DNA of 64,000 nucleotides from Ottowia testudinis. GTDB lineage: Bacteria > Pseudomonadota > Gammaproteobacteria > Burkholderiales > Burkholderiaceae_C. Where the stretch lies: the NCBI RefSeq assembly GCF_017498525.1, contig NZ_CP071796.1, positions 3,038,001 to 3,102,000 of the forward strand, read 5' to 3'. The position numbers and the translations under genes are program-made. This document shows, one piece after another, positions 19,425 to 27,590 of this stretch (position 1 is its first letter; each line of letters starts with the position of its first letter). Below the pieces are notes generated by a model that saw only the letters and a list, made by a program, of their open reading frames with translations, was not told the origin of the DNA and did no database searches.

Positions 19425-19478
19425 TTTTGTTTTTATAGCTGCTCGCGCTTGATAGACAAGCGCTAGAGGCTGTTTTGG
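19425..19478. repeat. Family intergenic repeat (copy 6)
   Basis: A well-preserved copy, TTTTATAGCTGCTCGCGCTT then GATAGACAAGCGCTAGAGGC, filling the 61-bp gap between cysM and the Nudix gene. Confidence 0.88.
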
Positions 19479-19481
19479 CCC

Positions 19482-20384
19482 TCAGGCCGGAAACACGCCG
19501 GTGGACAGATAGCGGTCGCCCCGGTCGCACACCACGAAGACGATGGTCGCGCTTTGTTCGCGCGCGGCCATCTGCTGCGCCACCCAGCCGGCGCCGCCGG
19601 AAGAGATGCCGCCGAAGATGCCCTCTTCGCTCGCCAATCGGCGCGCCATGTCCTCGGCGTCGAGCTGATCAACCAGCACCAGCTCGTCCACCGCCTTCGG
19701 GTCGTGGATCTTGGGCAGATATTCCTCGGGCCACTTGCGGATGCCGGGAATGCGCGAGCCCTCGGCTGGCTGCGCGCCGATGATCTTGACGGCCGGGTTT
19801 TTCTCCTTCAGAAAGCGCGACACACCGGTGATGGTGCCGGTGGTGCCCATGGCGCTGACGAAGTGCGTGATGCGCCCGCTGGTCTGCTCCCACAACTCCG
19901 GGCCGGTGGTTTCGTAGTGGATGCGCGGGTTGTCCGGGTTGGCGAATTGGTCGAGCACGCGGCCCTTGCCCTGCGTCACCATCTTGCCCGCCAGGTCGCG
20001 GGCGTATTCCATGCCGCCCGAGCGCGGCGTCAGGATCAGCTCGGCGCCGAAAGCCTTCATGGTCTGCGCGCGTTCGACCGACAAGTCCTCGGGCATGATG
20101 AGCACCATGTGGTAGCCCTTGATGGCCGCCGCCATGGCCAGCGCGATGCCGGTGTTGCCGCTGGTGGCCTCGATCAAGGTGTCGCCAGGCTTGATCTCGC
20201 CCCGCTCTTCGGCGCGGCGGATCATCGACAGCGCGGGCCGGTCTTTCACCGAGCCGGCCGGGTTGTTGCCCTCGAGCTTGGCCAGCACGACGTTGCCTCG
20301 CGCGGCGTTGCGTTCGGCATTCACACGCTGCAGCCGCACCAGCGGCGTGTGTCCCACCGTATCTTCGATCGTCGGGTAATCCAT
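19482..20384 (-). CDS. cysM: Cysteine synthase B (O-acetylserine sulfhydrylase)
   Basis: A 300-residue PLP enzyme that makes cysteine from O-acetylserine and sulfide or thiosulfate. The start MDYPTIEDTVGHTPLV at 20384 is the standard N-terminus. The PLP lysine lies in NNPAGSVKDRPAL (about 38-50), the substrate loop is EATSGNTGIALAMAAA, and the phosphate loop is GTTGTITGVSRFL. The WPEEYLPKIHDP segment is typical of CysM rather than CysK. Thiosulfate use would fit the YeeE-type transporter and sulfurtransferase nearby. Confidence 0.93.
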   Translation of the reverse strand: MDYPTIEDTVGHTPLVRLQRVNAERNAARGNVVLAKLEGNNPAGSVKDRPALSMIRRAEERGEIKPGDTLIEATSGNTGIALAMAAAIKGYHMVLIMPEDLSVERAQTMKAFGAELILTPRSGGMEYARDLAGKMVTQGKGRVLDQFANPDNPRIHYETTGPELWEQTSGRITHFVSAMGTTGTITGVSRFLKEKNPAVKIIGAQPAEGSRIPGIRKWPEEYLPKIHDPKAVDELVLVDQLDAEDMARRLASEEGIFGGISSGGAGWVAQQMAAREQSATIVFVVCDRGDRYLSTGVFPA

Positions 20385-20424
20385 GGGCGCCACTGTGCCA
20401 TAATTTGAGGCTTCACACAGCGTC

Positions 20425-20511
20425 GCCGGAGTGGTGGAATTGGTAGACGCAGGGGACTCAAAATCCCCCGCCAGCGATGGCGTGCCGGTTCGATTCCGGC
20501 CTCCGGCACCA
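20425..20511 (+). tRNA. tRNA-Leu(CAA)
   Basis: An 87-nt tRNA with a long variable arm starting GCCGGAGTGGTGGAATTGG, anticodon loop CTCAAAA (anticodon CAA), T-arm GGTTCGATTCC and an encoded CCA. Confidence 0.96.
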
Positions 20512-20518
20512 AAACAAG

Positions 20519-20554
20519 AAAGCCGCTTGTTCACACGAACAAGCGGCTTTTTCA
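20519..20554 (+). terminator. Terminator of tRNA-Leu
   Basis: A perfect 14-bp stem (20519-20532 with 20537-20550), a 4-nt loop ACAC and a T tract, 8 bp past the tRNA. Confidence 0.93.
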
Positions 20555-20589
20555 TGCGCGTCTGGTGGTGATTGACCACCGTATCTTTA

Positions 20590-21458
20590 GAGCGGCTAAC
20601 AAAAGCCTGTCATCGCCCGTTGCACGGTATGCGTTTGATGGGGCATGGGCAAGAACAGGAACAAAGAGATCAGCACGGCTCTGTTCAAAAGGATTGAGCC
20701 GCTGTTGCCCGCAGTCAAGCCTTGTGCCAAAGGAGGCCGGCCCCGACTCAGCGATGAAAGGGCTTTGAATGGCATCCTGTTTGTACTGCGCACAGGCACG
20801 CCTTGGGAGCATTTGCCCCAAGAGCTGGGCTTTGGCAGCGGCATGACTTGCTGGAGACGACTGCGCGACTGGCAGGCCGCTGGCGTATGGCACCGTCTGC
20901 ATCTGGCGCTGTTGGCCGAACTGCGAGGAGCTGGCAAACTGGATTTCAGCCGCGCCAGCATCGATGGGGCCAGCGTAGCCAGCCCCGGGGCCCGCACACG
21001 GGGGCCAACCCGACCGACCGGGGCAAGCTTGGCAGCAAGCGCCACATCATCACAGACCGCCGGGGCATCCCTTGATCTTTTGCGTCACCGGGGCCAACCG
21101 CCATGACTCGGTAGTCTTCGAGGAGCTGATTGACGCCTTGCCTGCGGTGCGCGGCAAACCTGGCCGGCCGCGCCACTGGCCGGACAAGCTGCATGCGGAC
21201 AAGGGCTACGACTATGCGCGCTGCCGCGCCCATCTCAAGCGACGGGGTATTTGCGATCGCATTGCCCGTAAAGGCGTTGAACGCAATGACAGGCTGGGCC
21301 GTCATCGATGGGTTGTCGAGCGCACTCATGCCTGGCTGGCTGCCTTTGGCAAGCTGCGTACCCGCTTTGAGCGTCGTATTGACATTCATCTGGCTCTGCT
21401 CAGTCTGGCTTGCTCTGTCATCTGCGTTCGCAATCTTGAACCGTTTTGTTAGCCGCTC
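20590..21458 (+). mobile_element. IS5-family insertion sequence, complete ends
   Basis: The 869-bp element is bounded by 15-bp terminal inverted repeats GAGCGGCTAACAAAA (20590-20604 and, reversed, 21444-21458). It is flanked by a TTA duplication at 20587-20589 and 21459-21461. A 3-bp TNA duplication and this size are typical of the IS427 branch of IS5. It landed at the edge of a family repeat. Confidence 0.92.
20645..21452 (+). pseudogene. IS5-family DDE transposase, two frameshifts
   Basis: Frame 1 begins MGKNRNKEISTALFKRIEPL and holds the N-terminal domain with RPRLSDERALNGILFVLRTG. The match moves to another frame near 20990 (GANPTDRGKLGSKRHIITDR) and to a third near 21070 (IFCVTGANRHDSVVFEELID), ending NLEPFC. 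Each shift corresponds to one missing base. One -1 shift could be programmed, as in relatives, but two suggest an inactive gene. DDE residues remain readable across frames, including HADKGYDY and RWVVERTHAWL. Confidence 0.85.
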
Positions 21459-21460
21459 TT

Positions 21461-21514
21461 AATCAAATCCGCCGCCAGCGCTTGTCCAGCGCGCGCAAGA
21501 AGCTATGTTTTGGT
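21461..21514. repeat. Family intergenic repeat (copy 7), beside the IS5 element
   Basis: Reverse orientation: AATCAAATCCGCCGCCAGCG then CTTGTCCAGCGCGCGCAAGA and AGCTATGTTTT. The stop codon of the following minus-strand gene (TAG, 21503-21505) comes from the ATAGCT of the repeat. Confidence 0.8.
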
Positions 21515-22441
21515 GAGCAAACCGGTGGCTGGCGTGGGGTGGCACAGGCGCAGCCGCAGTTCGCGCTTGAGCCGCGTGTTGCGCAGCCGGCGCGACTCGC
21601 TCATGAACGACAGCAAGGTGGGCGTGAGCTGTTCCCGCGCCTGGCCGCGGCCAATGCGTGGCGGCCGCGGCAGACCATACAGGTCGGCCGCGAGGTCGAA
21701 GTAGTCGCCCATCTTGAGCTGGCTGTCATCGCACGCGTTCACCACGCGCTGCGGCTTGCCCCGCCACAGCGCCGCCACCACGGCACGCGCCAAATCGTCG
21801 GCATGGATGTGATTGGTGTAGACGTCGTCATCGGCCGTCAACACTGGCGTGCCGCGCTCCAGCCGCGCGCGCGGCGTGCCGCCTTCGCGACCCTCCGCGT
21901 AGATGCCCGGAATGCGCAAGATGCTGGTGCGCATGCCGACGGCGCGGCCAAAGGCGCGCACGGCGCTTTCAGCCGCCACGCGGCGGCGCGCGCGGGCCGT
22001 TTGCGGCCGCGGCGCGTGCGTTTCGTCGGTCCACGCCCCGCCGCGGTCGCCATACACGCCGCTGGTCGATGCGTAGACCAGCGCCATGGGTGGCGCACGG
22101 CGCGACAGCGCGTGCAGCAACGCGGCGGTGCGCGGGTCGCCCTCGCCTTCGCCGGGCGGCGGCGCCAGATGAACCACGCGCGCGGCCAGGCCGGCCAGGC
22201 GCCGCAGGCTGGGCGCGTCGTCCAGATCGCCGGCCAGCGGCGTCACGCCCCGCGCGCGCAGCGTGCCCGCGCGCGCCGCCTCGCGCGTGAGTGCCAGCAC
22301 GCGCACGCGCGGCGTCAGCAGCCGCGCCGCACGCGCGCCCACATCGCCAAAGCCGACGATCAGCACACGCGGGCGCCGAAAGCGGGCCGGCAACGCGCCC
22401 AGGGGGGATTGGTTCGAGGGCAAAATCGGTTTCAGAGGCAC
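21503..22441 (-). CDS. NAD(P)-dependent epimerase/dehydratase-like SDR protein
   Basis: A 312-residue extended short-chain dehydrogenase-like protein. The Rossmann motif is VLIVGFGDVGARAARLL (about 25-41). The substrate-side segments LVYASTSGVYGDRGG and YTNHIHADDLARAVV resemble YeeZ-type and nucleotide-sugar epimerase proteins. No ATG precedes the Rossmann fold in frame, so GTG at 22439-22441 (VPLKPILPS) is chosen; it sits 27 bp from the divergent reductase start. The substrate is unknown. Confidence 0.8.
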   Translation of the reverse strand: MPLKPILPSNQSPLGALPARFRRPRVLIVGFGDVGARAARLLTPRVRVLALTREAARAGTLRARGVTPLAGDLDDAPSLRRLAGLAARVVHLAPPPGEGEGDPRTAALLHALSRRAPPMALVYASTSGVYGDRGGAWTDETHAPRPQTARARRRVAAESAVRAFGRAVGMRTSILRIPGIYAEGREGGTPRARLERGTPVLTADDDVYTNHIHADDLARAVVAALWRGKPQRVVNACDDSQLKMGDYFDLAADLYGLPRPPRIGRGQAREQLTPTLLSFMSESRRLRNTRLKRELRLRLCHPTPATGLLTKT

Positions 22442-22468
22442 ATCAGATTGCCTGAGGATACTGAAGTC

Positions 22469-23512
22469 ATGACTTACACCATCACTGTTCAGCCCAGCGG
22501 GCGCAGCTTTGACGCCGAGACGGGCGAAACCATGCTGGCCGCCGGCATTCGTCAAGGCATTGGCCTGCCCTACGGCTGCAAGGACGGCGCCTGCGGCTCG
22601 TGCAAGTGCAAGAAGCTCTCGGGCAGCGTCACGCACGGCCCGCATCAGGACAAGGCACTGAGCGCGCAAGAAGAAGCCGACGGCTATGTGCTGACCTGCT
22701 GCGGCACACCCACCAGCGACGTGATGCTCGAATCGCGCCAGGTCACGCACGCGGGCGCTTTCCCGATCAAGAAGATGCCGGCGCGCGTGGCGCTGCTTGA
22801 AAAACTGTCGCCCGATGTGATGCGCATCAAGCTGCAATTGCCGGCCAACGACATCATCCAGTACCACGCGGGTCAATATGTCGAGTTCATCCTGCGCGAT
22901 GGCGCGCGCCGCAGCTACAGCATGGCCAACGCGCCGCACACGCTGATTGAAAGCGGCACGCCGATGGTCGACCTGCACGTGCGGCACATGCCGGGTGGCA
23001 AGTTCACCGACCATGTGTTCAGCGCCATGAGGGAGAAGGAAATCCTGCGCATCGAAGGGCCGTATGGCAGTTTCCATCTGCGCGACGATTCGCCCAAACC
23101 GATGGTGTTGCTGGCCTCGGGCACGGGCTTTGCGCCCATCAAGGCCATCATCGAGCACATGCGTTTCATGGGCATCACGCGGGAGGCGGTGCTCTACTGG
23201 GGCGGCCGCCGGCCCCACGACCTGTACCTGAACGACTGGGTGCTGGCCAGGTGCGCCGAGATGCCACATCTGAAGTACGTGCCGGTGATCTCCGATGCGC
23301 TGCCAGAAGACGGTTGGCACGGCCGCACCGGCTTCGTGCACCAGGCGGTGTTGCAGGATCTGCCCGATCTGTCGGGCCATCAGGTCTATGCCTGCGGCGC
23401 GCCCATCGTCGTCGATTCGGCCCGCAAGGACTACGTTGAAAAAGCTGGGCTGCCAAGCGAAGAGTTCTACGCCGACGCCTTCACCAGCGAGGCGGACAAG
23501 CTCGCAGGTTGA
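22469..23512 (+). CDS. 2Fe-2S ferredoxin-flavin reductase (CDP-6-deoxy-delta-3,4-glucoseen reductase type)
   Basis: A 347-residue electron-transfer protein. The N-terminal plant-type 2Fe-2S domain has GCKDGACGSCKCKK (about 36-49) and the fourth Cys in VLTCCGTP. It is followed by an FAD domain (RRSYSMANAP) and an NAD domain (VLLASGTGFAPIKAI, with the C-terminal YACGAPIVV). This layout passes electrons from NAD(P)H through FAD to an iron-sulfur centre. Family members are often annotated AscD-like, but no deoxysugar genes are nearby, so its physiological acceptor is unknown. Confidence 0.88.
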   Translation: MTYTITVQPSGRSFDAETGETMLAAGIRQGIGLPYGCKDGACGSCKCKKLSGSVTHGPHQDKALSAQEEADGYVLTCCGTPTSDVMLESRQVTHAGAFPIKKMPARVALLEKLSPDVMRIKLQLPANDIIQYHAGQYVEFILRDGARRSYSMANAPHTLIESGTPMVDLHVRHMPGGKFTDHVFSAMREKEILRIEGPYGSFHLRDDSPKPMVLLASGTGFAPIKAIIEHMRFMGITREAVLYWGGRRPHDLYLNDWVLARCAEMPHLKYVPVISDALPEDGWHGRTGFVHQAVLQDLPDLSGHQVYACGAPIVVDSARKDYVEKAGLPSEEFYADAFTSEADKLAG

Positions 23513-23522
23513 AGCGGGCCGC

Positions 23523-23562
23523 TGATTTTACTATTTATTTGATAGCTGCTTGCGCCTGACAC
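23523..23562. repeat. Family intergenic repeat (copy 8, left half)
   Basis: TGATTTTACTATTTATTTGA then TAGCTGCTTGCGCCTGACAC. It stops abruptly where the IS200-type element begins; the missing arm is at 24146-24166. Confidence 0.85.
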
Positions 23563-23564
23563 TC

Positions 23565-24145
23565 AACAACCACCGGCTAAAGCCGGTGGGTTGAGATTCC
23601 AGGCACTGAAAGTGCACCACCCACGCGTCGACTTCACGACGCGTCTCTTGGCGGCGCCTCCGCTCGGAAGTTGTCGTCCCCACTGGGCTCAAAGTGGTGC
23701 TCCAAATACTGCTTGATCATCTCTTCCGTCATCTGACCTACCGTCGCACAAAAATACCCTCGCGCCCACAGATGCCGACCCCAGAACCTCTTCTTCAGAT
23801 GCGAGTACTCTTCGAACAGCTTGCTGGCCGTGCGGCCCTTGAGCCGTCTCATGATCTCGCTGGGCGCCAGCTCCGGCGGCGCACTCACCAATATGTGAAC
23901 GTGGTCGCTACTGACCACCCCCTTCACGATCCTGATTTCGAACGCCTCGCAGGTCTGCCTGACCAACTCTCGCACCCTCAGAGCCACCTCGCCTTGCAAT
24001 ACCTTGTAGCGGTACTTGGTGACCCACACAAAGTGGTATTCAATCTGGTAGACCGTGTGGCTGCCGTATCTGTAGTCCATCCCAACATCATCGAGCTAAA
24101 GCTCACCGGCTCAAAGCCGGTGGTTTGAACCTTGGGATGGAAAAT
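23565..24145 (-). mobile_element. IS200-type insertion element
   Basis: About 580 bp carrying only a Y1 transposase gene. Each end has a subterminal hairpin: 23567-23593 (ACCGGCT/AGCCGGT with one bulge) and about 24103-24127 (ACCGGCT..AGCCGGT). No inverted terminal repeats or target duplication are expected for this group. Exact ends are inferred from the split host repeat and may be off by a few bases. Confidence 0.85.
23634..24080 (-). CDS. tnpA: IS200/IS605-family Y1 transposase TnpA
   Basis: A 148-residue single-strand transposase. The HUH-type metal motif appears as DHVHILVSAPPELAP (about 59-73), and the catalytic Tyr is in MTEEMIKQYLEHH near residue 127. The start MDYRYGSHTVYQIEYH is canonical. 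The gene is intact and of full length, so the element may be active. No tnpB-like gene accompanies it, as in IS200 proper. Confidence 0.95.
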   Translation of the reverse strand: MDYRYGSHTVYQIEYHFVWVTKYRYKVLQGEVALRVRELVRQTCEAFEIRIVKGVVSSDHVHILVSAPPELAPSEIMRRLKGRTASKLFEEYSHLKKRFWGRHLWARGYFCATVGQMTEEMIKQYLEHHFEPSGDDNFRAEAPPRDAS

Positions 24146-24166
24146 CAAGCGCTAGCAGCCAATTTC
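24146..24166. repeat. Family intergenic repeat (copy 8, right half)
   Basis: CAAGCGCTAGCAGCCAATTTC continues the arm missing from 23523-23562, showing that the IS200 element inserted inside one repeat. Confidence 0.85.
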
Positions 24167-24183
24167 ATTGAAAGCACTCCACC

Positions 24184-25149
24184 ATGCGTCGACGCACACT
24201 GTTCGTCGCCAGCCTCGCGCTGGCCGCTGCTACCACCGCTTTGGCGCAGGCCAACAAGCCGATTCGCCTGATCGTGCCGTACGCGCCAGGTGGCCCGCTC
24301 GACGTAACGGCACGCGCACTGGCCGAGCGCACCGAAGGCAAGCTCGGCACCATCATCGTCGAGAACAAACCGGGCGCGGGCGGCAACATCGGCAGCGATG
24401 TTGTGGCCAAGGCGGCGCCCGATGGTCAGGTGATCGGCTTGGCGGCGGTGGCCACGCACGCCATCAACCCTTGGCTGTTCAGCAAGATGCCGTTTGACGC
24501 CGCCAAGGATTTCGCCCCCATCACGCAAATGGTGCGCGTGCCCAACGTGCTGGTGATGAACGCCGACACCGCGGCGCGCCTGAAAATCAACACGCTGGCT
24601 GACCTGATCGCCTACGCGAAGAAGAACCCGGGCAAGCTCAATTACGCGTCGGGCGGCAACGGCTCGGCTGGGCACTTGGCGGGCGAGATGTTCAAGCAGG
24701 GCGCGGGCATTTTTGCCGTGCACATTCCGTTCAATGGCGGCAATCCAGCGCAATTGGCGCTGCTGTCAGGGCAGGTGGATTTCAACATCGACAACCTGGC
24801 CACCGCCGCCCCCAACATCAAGGCCGGCAAGCTCAAGGCGCTGGCCGTAACCACCGCCCAGCGCTCGTCCATGCTGCCGGGCGTGCCCGCCATGGCCGAG
24901 ATGATCAAGGGCTTCGAGGTCGACACCTGGTGGGGACTGGTGGCGCCGGCCGGCACGCCGCGCGAGGTGATCCAGCGTCTGAACAGCGCCTTCACCGACG
25001 CCCTGCGCATGCCTGAGACACAGCAGCGCTTTGCGCAGTTGATGGCCGAGCCGGTGCCAACCACACCGGAGCAGTTTGGCCAATTCATGGCGCGCGAGCG
25101 GGCGCGCTACGAGCAGGTGGTCAAGCGCTCGGGCGCCAAGGTCGATTGA
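24184..25149 (+). CDS. Bug/TctC-family periplasmic solute-binding protein
   Basis: A 321-residue extracytoplasmic receptor. A signal peptide (MRRRTLFVASLALAAATTAL then AQA) precedes the mature NKPIRLIVPYAPGGPLDVTA, a signature of Bug proteins. GAGGNIGSDVVAKAAPDG (about 63-80) is the second family motif. Bug proteins bind carboxylates or other small metabolites, usually for tripartite tricarboxylate transporters. No TctAB membrane genes are adjacent, a common orphan arrangement in this order. The ligand cannot be predicted. Confidence 0.92.
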   Translation: MRRRTLFVASLALAAATTALAQANKPIRLIVPYAPGGPLDVTARALAERTEGKLGTIIVENKPGAGGNIGSDVVAKAAPDGQVIGLAAVATHAINPWLFSKMPFDAAKDFAPITQMVRVPNVLVMNADTAARLKINTLADLIAYAKKNPGKLNYASGGNGSAGHLAGEMFKQGAGIFAVHIPFNGGNPAQLALLSGQVDFNIDNLATAAPNIKAGKLKALAVTTAQRSSMLPGVPAMAEMIKGFEVDTWWGLVAPAGTPREVIQRLNSAFTDALRMPETQQRFAQLMAEPVPTTPEQFGQFMARERARYEQVVKRSGAKVD

Positions 25150-25198
25150 GCGGCTGGCGCTGGCCGGCGTTGTTCAACGCCTGCAGAGCGCACCCCTT

Positions 25199-25435
25199 TC
25201 AGGGCAATGACCGGTCAATGAACACGCCTGCCTGACCTTCGTTGGCGGTCGGAAATTCATCGTCCTGCGTTTCGGCCAGCGGCGCCACGGTTCGCACGAA
25301 GGCCACGCCCTCCATGCAGGCGTCGCGGCTGGTGAAGCCCTGGCCGCATGTGGCCATGACCTGACCATCACCCGCCTGCAGTTGCCAGTGCCAGCTGCCT
25401 TGTGGATCTTGGTAAATCTTGAACGCGGGGGACAT
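25199..25435 (-). CDS. DUF1508 (YegP-like) small protein
   Basis: A 78-residue protein, MSPAFKIYQDPQGSWHWQLQ, containing one beta-rich DUF1508 unit (FKIYQD..W.W.L near the start, then AFVRTVAPLAE). E. coli YegP has two such units. The start at 25435 is chosen because upstream residues are not family-like. Function is unknown. Confidence 0.8.
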   Translation of the reverse strand: MSPAFKIYQDPQGSWHWQLQAGDGQVMATCGQGFTSRDACMEGVAFVRTVAPLAETQDDEFPTANEGQAGVFIDRSLP

Positions 25436-25508
25436 GCGGGACTCCTCAAGCCAATACCCGCACCATCTTATCGGGCCGCCTTGGCCCAGTGTGTCGGCCA
25501 AGCGCCCG

Positions 25509-25537
25509 TAAAAAAGCCACGCCCGCGGGCGTGGCTT
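25509..25537 (-). terminator. Terminator of the liv operon
   Basis: A perfect palindromic stem AAGCCACGCCCGCGGGCGTG.. lies 32 bp beyond the binding-protein stop and is followed by TTTTT on the minus strand. Confidence 0.9.
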
Positions 25538-25568
25538 GGTGCACCGCGCAGCTTGCGCGCTTGCCGCA

Positions 25569-26711
25569 TCAGTTCAACGGCGTGCGCGCGTTATTCTTGT
25601 AGGCGTTCAGGGTCACGGCCGGCTTGGTCAGCTCGCCCTTGTCGGTGAACTGGATCTGCGCCGTCACACCCTTGTAGTTGGTCTTGCGCAGCTCGGGCAC
25701 GTATACCTTGGGATCGACCGAGCCCGCGCGCTTCATGGCGTCGACCAGGACCATGGTGGCGTCGTAGGCGTAAGGGCTGTAGATCTGGAACGCGCCGGGG
25801 AACTTGGCGTCGTAGCGCTTCTTCCAGTCCTGCCCGCCGGCCATCTTCTCGACCGAGATGCCGCCGGTGGCACAGGTCACGTTGGCCACGCTGGCCACCT
25901 TGCCGGCTAGCTCGGGCAACTTCTCGGTGCACGAGCCGTCGCCGCTGAAGAACTTGACGTTGCCCAGACCCAGCTGTTCGAGCTGGCGCAGCATGGGGCC
26001 GGACTGCGAATCCAGACCACCGTAGAAGATGGCGTCGGGCTTCTTGCCGCGGATGTTGGTGAGGATGGCCATGAAGTCGGTGGCCTTGTCGGTGGTGAAC
26101 TCCGACGCCACGACGGTCATGCCCTTTTGCTTGGCGGTTTCCTTGAACACGTCGGCCAGACCCTGGCCGTAGGCGGTGCGGTCGTCGATGACGGCCACGT
26201 TCTTGAGCTTAAGCGCGTCGGCCGCGTAGATGGCCAGTGCCGCGCCCAGGGCGTTGTCATTGGCGATCAGGCGGTAAGTGGTGTTGTAGCCGGGCTTGGT
26301 GACGTCCGGGTTGGTGGCGGCGGTGGTGATGTGTGGAATGCCGCACTTGTTGTAGATGCCCGCCGCGGGAATGGTGGTGCCCGACTGCAGGTGGCCAATG
26401 ACGCCAGCGACCTTCTGATCGCACAGCTTCTGCGCCACGGCGGTGGCCTGCTTGGGATCGCCCGCGTCGTCCTCGGCGGCGATTTCGAACTTGATCTTCT
26501 TGCCGCCAATGGTCAGGTTCTGCGCATTCAGCTCATCAAGCGCCAAGCGCACGCCGTTCTCGGTGTCCTTGCCGATATGGGCGATACCGCCCGAGGTGGG
26601 GCCGGCGTGGGCGATCTTGACCGTCTGCACATCCTGCGCCTGGGTGGCGGTGGCGGCAAAACCCAGGCACGCGATGGCGGCGCCAATGGGGGAAAGGATG
26701 GTCGGCTTCAT
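25569..26711 (-). CDS. Branched-chain amino acid ABC transporter substrate-binding protein
   Basis: A 380-residue periplasmic binding protein. The start MKPTILSPIGAAIACLG at 26711 opens a signal peptide cleaved after ATQAQA-like residues. The mature part begins DVQTVKIAHAGPTSGGIAHI, and LALDELNAQNLTIGGKKIKF is the LivJ/LivK pattern. A Cys pair typical of the family lies in GDGSCTEKLPE and NVTCATGG. It is the last gene of a livHMGF cluster and supplies substrate to that permease. The ligand may be Leu/Ile/Val or another amide or amino acid. Confidence 0.92.
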   Translation of the reverse strand: MKPTILSPIGAAIACLGFAATATQAQDVQTVKIAHAGPTSGGIAHIGKDTENGVRLALDELNAQNLTIGGKKIKFEIAAEDDAGDPKQATAVAQKLCDQKVAGVIGHLQSGTTIPAAGIYNKCGIPHITTAATNPDVTKPGYNTTYRLIANDNALGAALAIYAADALKLKNVAVIDDRTAYGQGLADVFKETAKQKGMTVVASEFTTDKATDFMAILTNIRGKKPDAIFYGGLDSQSGPMLRQLEQLGLGNVKFFSGDGSCTEKLPELAGKVASVANVTCATGGISVEKMAGGQDWKKRYDAKFPGAFQIYSPYAYDATMVLVDAMKRAGSVDPKVYVPELRKTNYKGVTAQIQFTDKGELTKPAVTLNAYKNNARTPLN

Positions 26712-26871
26712 GGGGGGTCTCCTGGTTATGGCCGTGGGTAAATGGCATGCAGGCCACGCGGGCACGGATCGCGCAGCCCGTCGTGTTGTCATGCCAGCAG
26801 GTTGTCAGCATACGGCAGGCTGGCCACGCCGGCTGCGACAGGGTTGATCGAGGCGCGCAAGCGCCGTACCG

Positions 26872-27588
26872 TCATTCGCCGAGATAGGCCGCGCGCACCT
26901 TGGGGTCGGCCAGCAAGTCCTTGCCAGCGCCTGTCATGCTGATCAGGCCGGATTCCATCACATAGCCGCGATCGGCCAGGGCGAGCGCGCGGCTGGCGTT
27001 CTGTTCGACCAGCAGGATGGTGACGCCCTGCGCGTAAACGTTTTGCACCACCTCGAAGATCTTGTCGACCATGATGGGCGACAGGCCCATGGAAGGCTCG
27101 TCGAGCAGCAACAGCTTGGGCCGGCTCATCAGCGCGCGGCCCATGGCCAGCATTTGCTGTTCGCCCCCGGACATGGTGCCGGCGAGCTGATCCTTGCGCT
27201 CGCGCAGGCGCGGGAAGATGGTGAAAACCTTCTCGATGTCTGCGGCAATGCCCGCCTTGTCGTTGCGGATGTAGGCGCCCATCTGCAGGTTCTCGGTGAT
27301 GGTCATGCGCGCGAACACGCCGCGCCCCTCGGGCACCATGGCCAGGCCCTGCTTGACCAGATCCCAAGGCCCCTGGCCCTTGATGGACTTGCCCAGGTAT
27401 TCGATGCTGCCACCGGCCAAAGGCAGCGTGCCAGTAATGGCCTTCATGGTGGTCGTTTTGCCGGCGCCGTTGGAGCCGATCAGCGACACCAGTTCGCCCT
27501 CGCGCACCTCGAAATCGACACCCTTGACGGCCTGGATGCCTCCATAGGCCACCTGCAGTCCACTCACCTTCAACAAAGTCTGCGCCAT
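26872..27588 (-). CDS. livF: Branched-chain amino acid ABC transporter ATPase LivF
   Basis: A 238-residue ATPase. Walker A is GSNGAGKTTTMKAI (about 36-49), the signature is TMSGGEQQMLAMGRALM, and Walker B is LLLLDEPSMGLSP. ATG 27588 is preferred to an in-frame TTG at 27594. It starts 2 bp after the livG stop, so the two are translationally coupled. Confidence 0.95.
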   Translation of the reverse strand: MAQTLLKVSGLQVAYGGIQAVKGVDFEVREGELVSLIGSNGAGKTTTMKAITGTLPLAGGSIEYLGKSIKGQGPWDLVKQGLAMVPEGRGVFARMTITENLQMGAYIRNDKAGIAADIEKVFTIFPRLRERKDQLAGTMSGGEQQMLAMGRALMSRPKLLLLDEPSMGLSPIMVDKIFEVVQNVYAQGVTILLVEQNASRALALADRGYVMESGLISMTGAGKDLLADPKVRAAYLGE

Positions 27589-27590
27589 GG

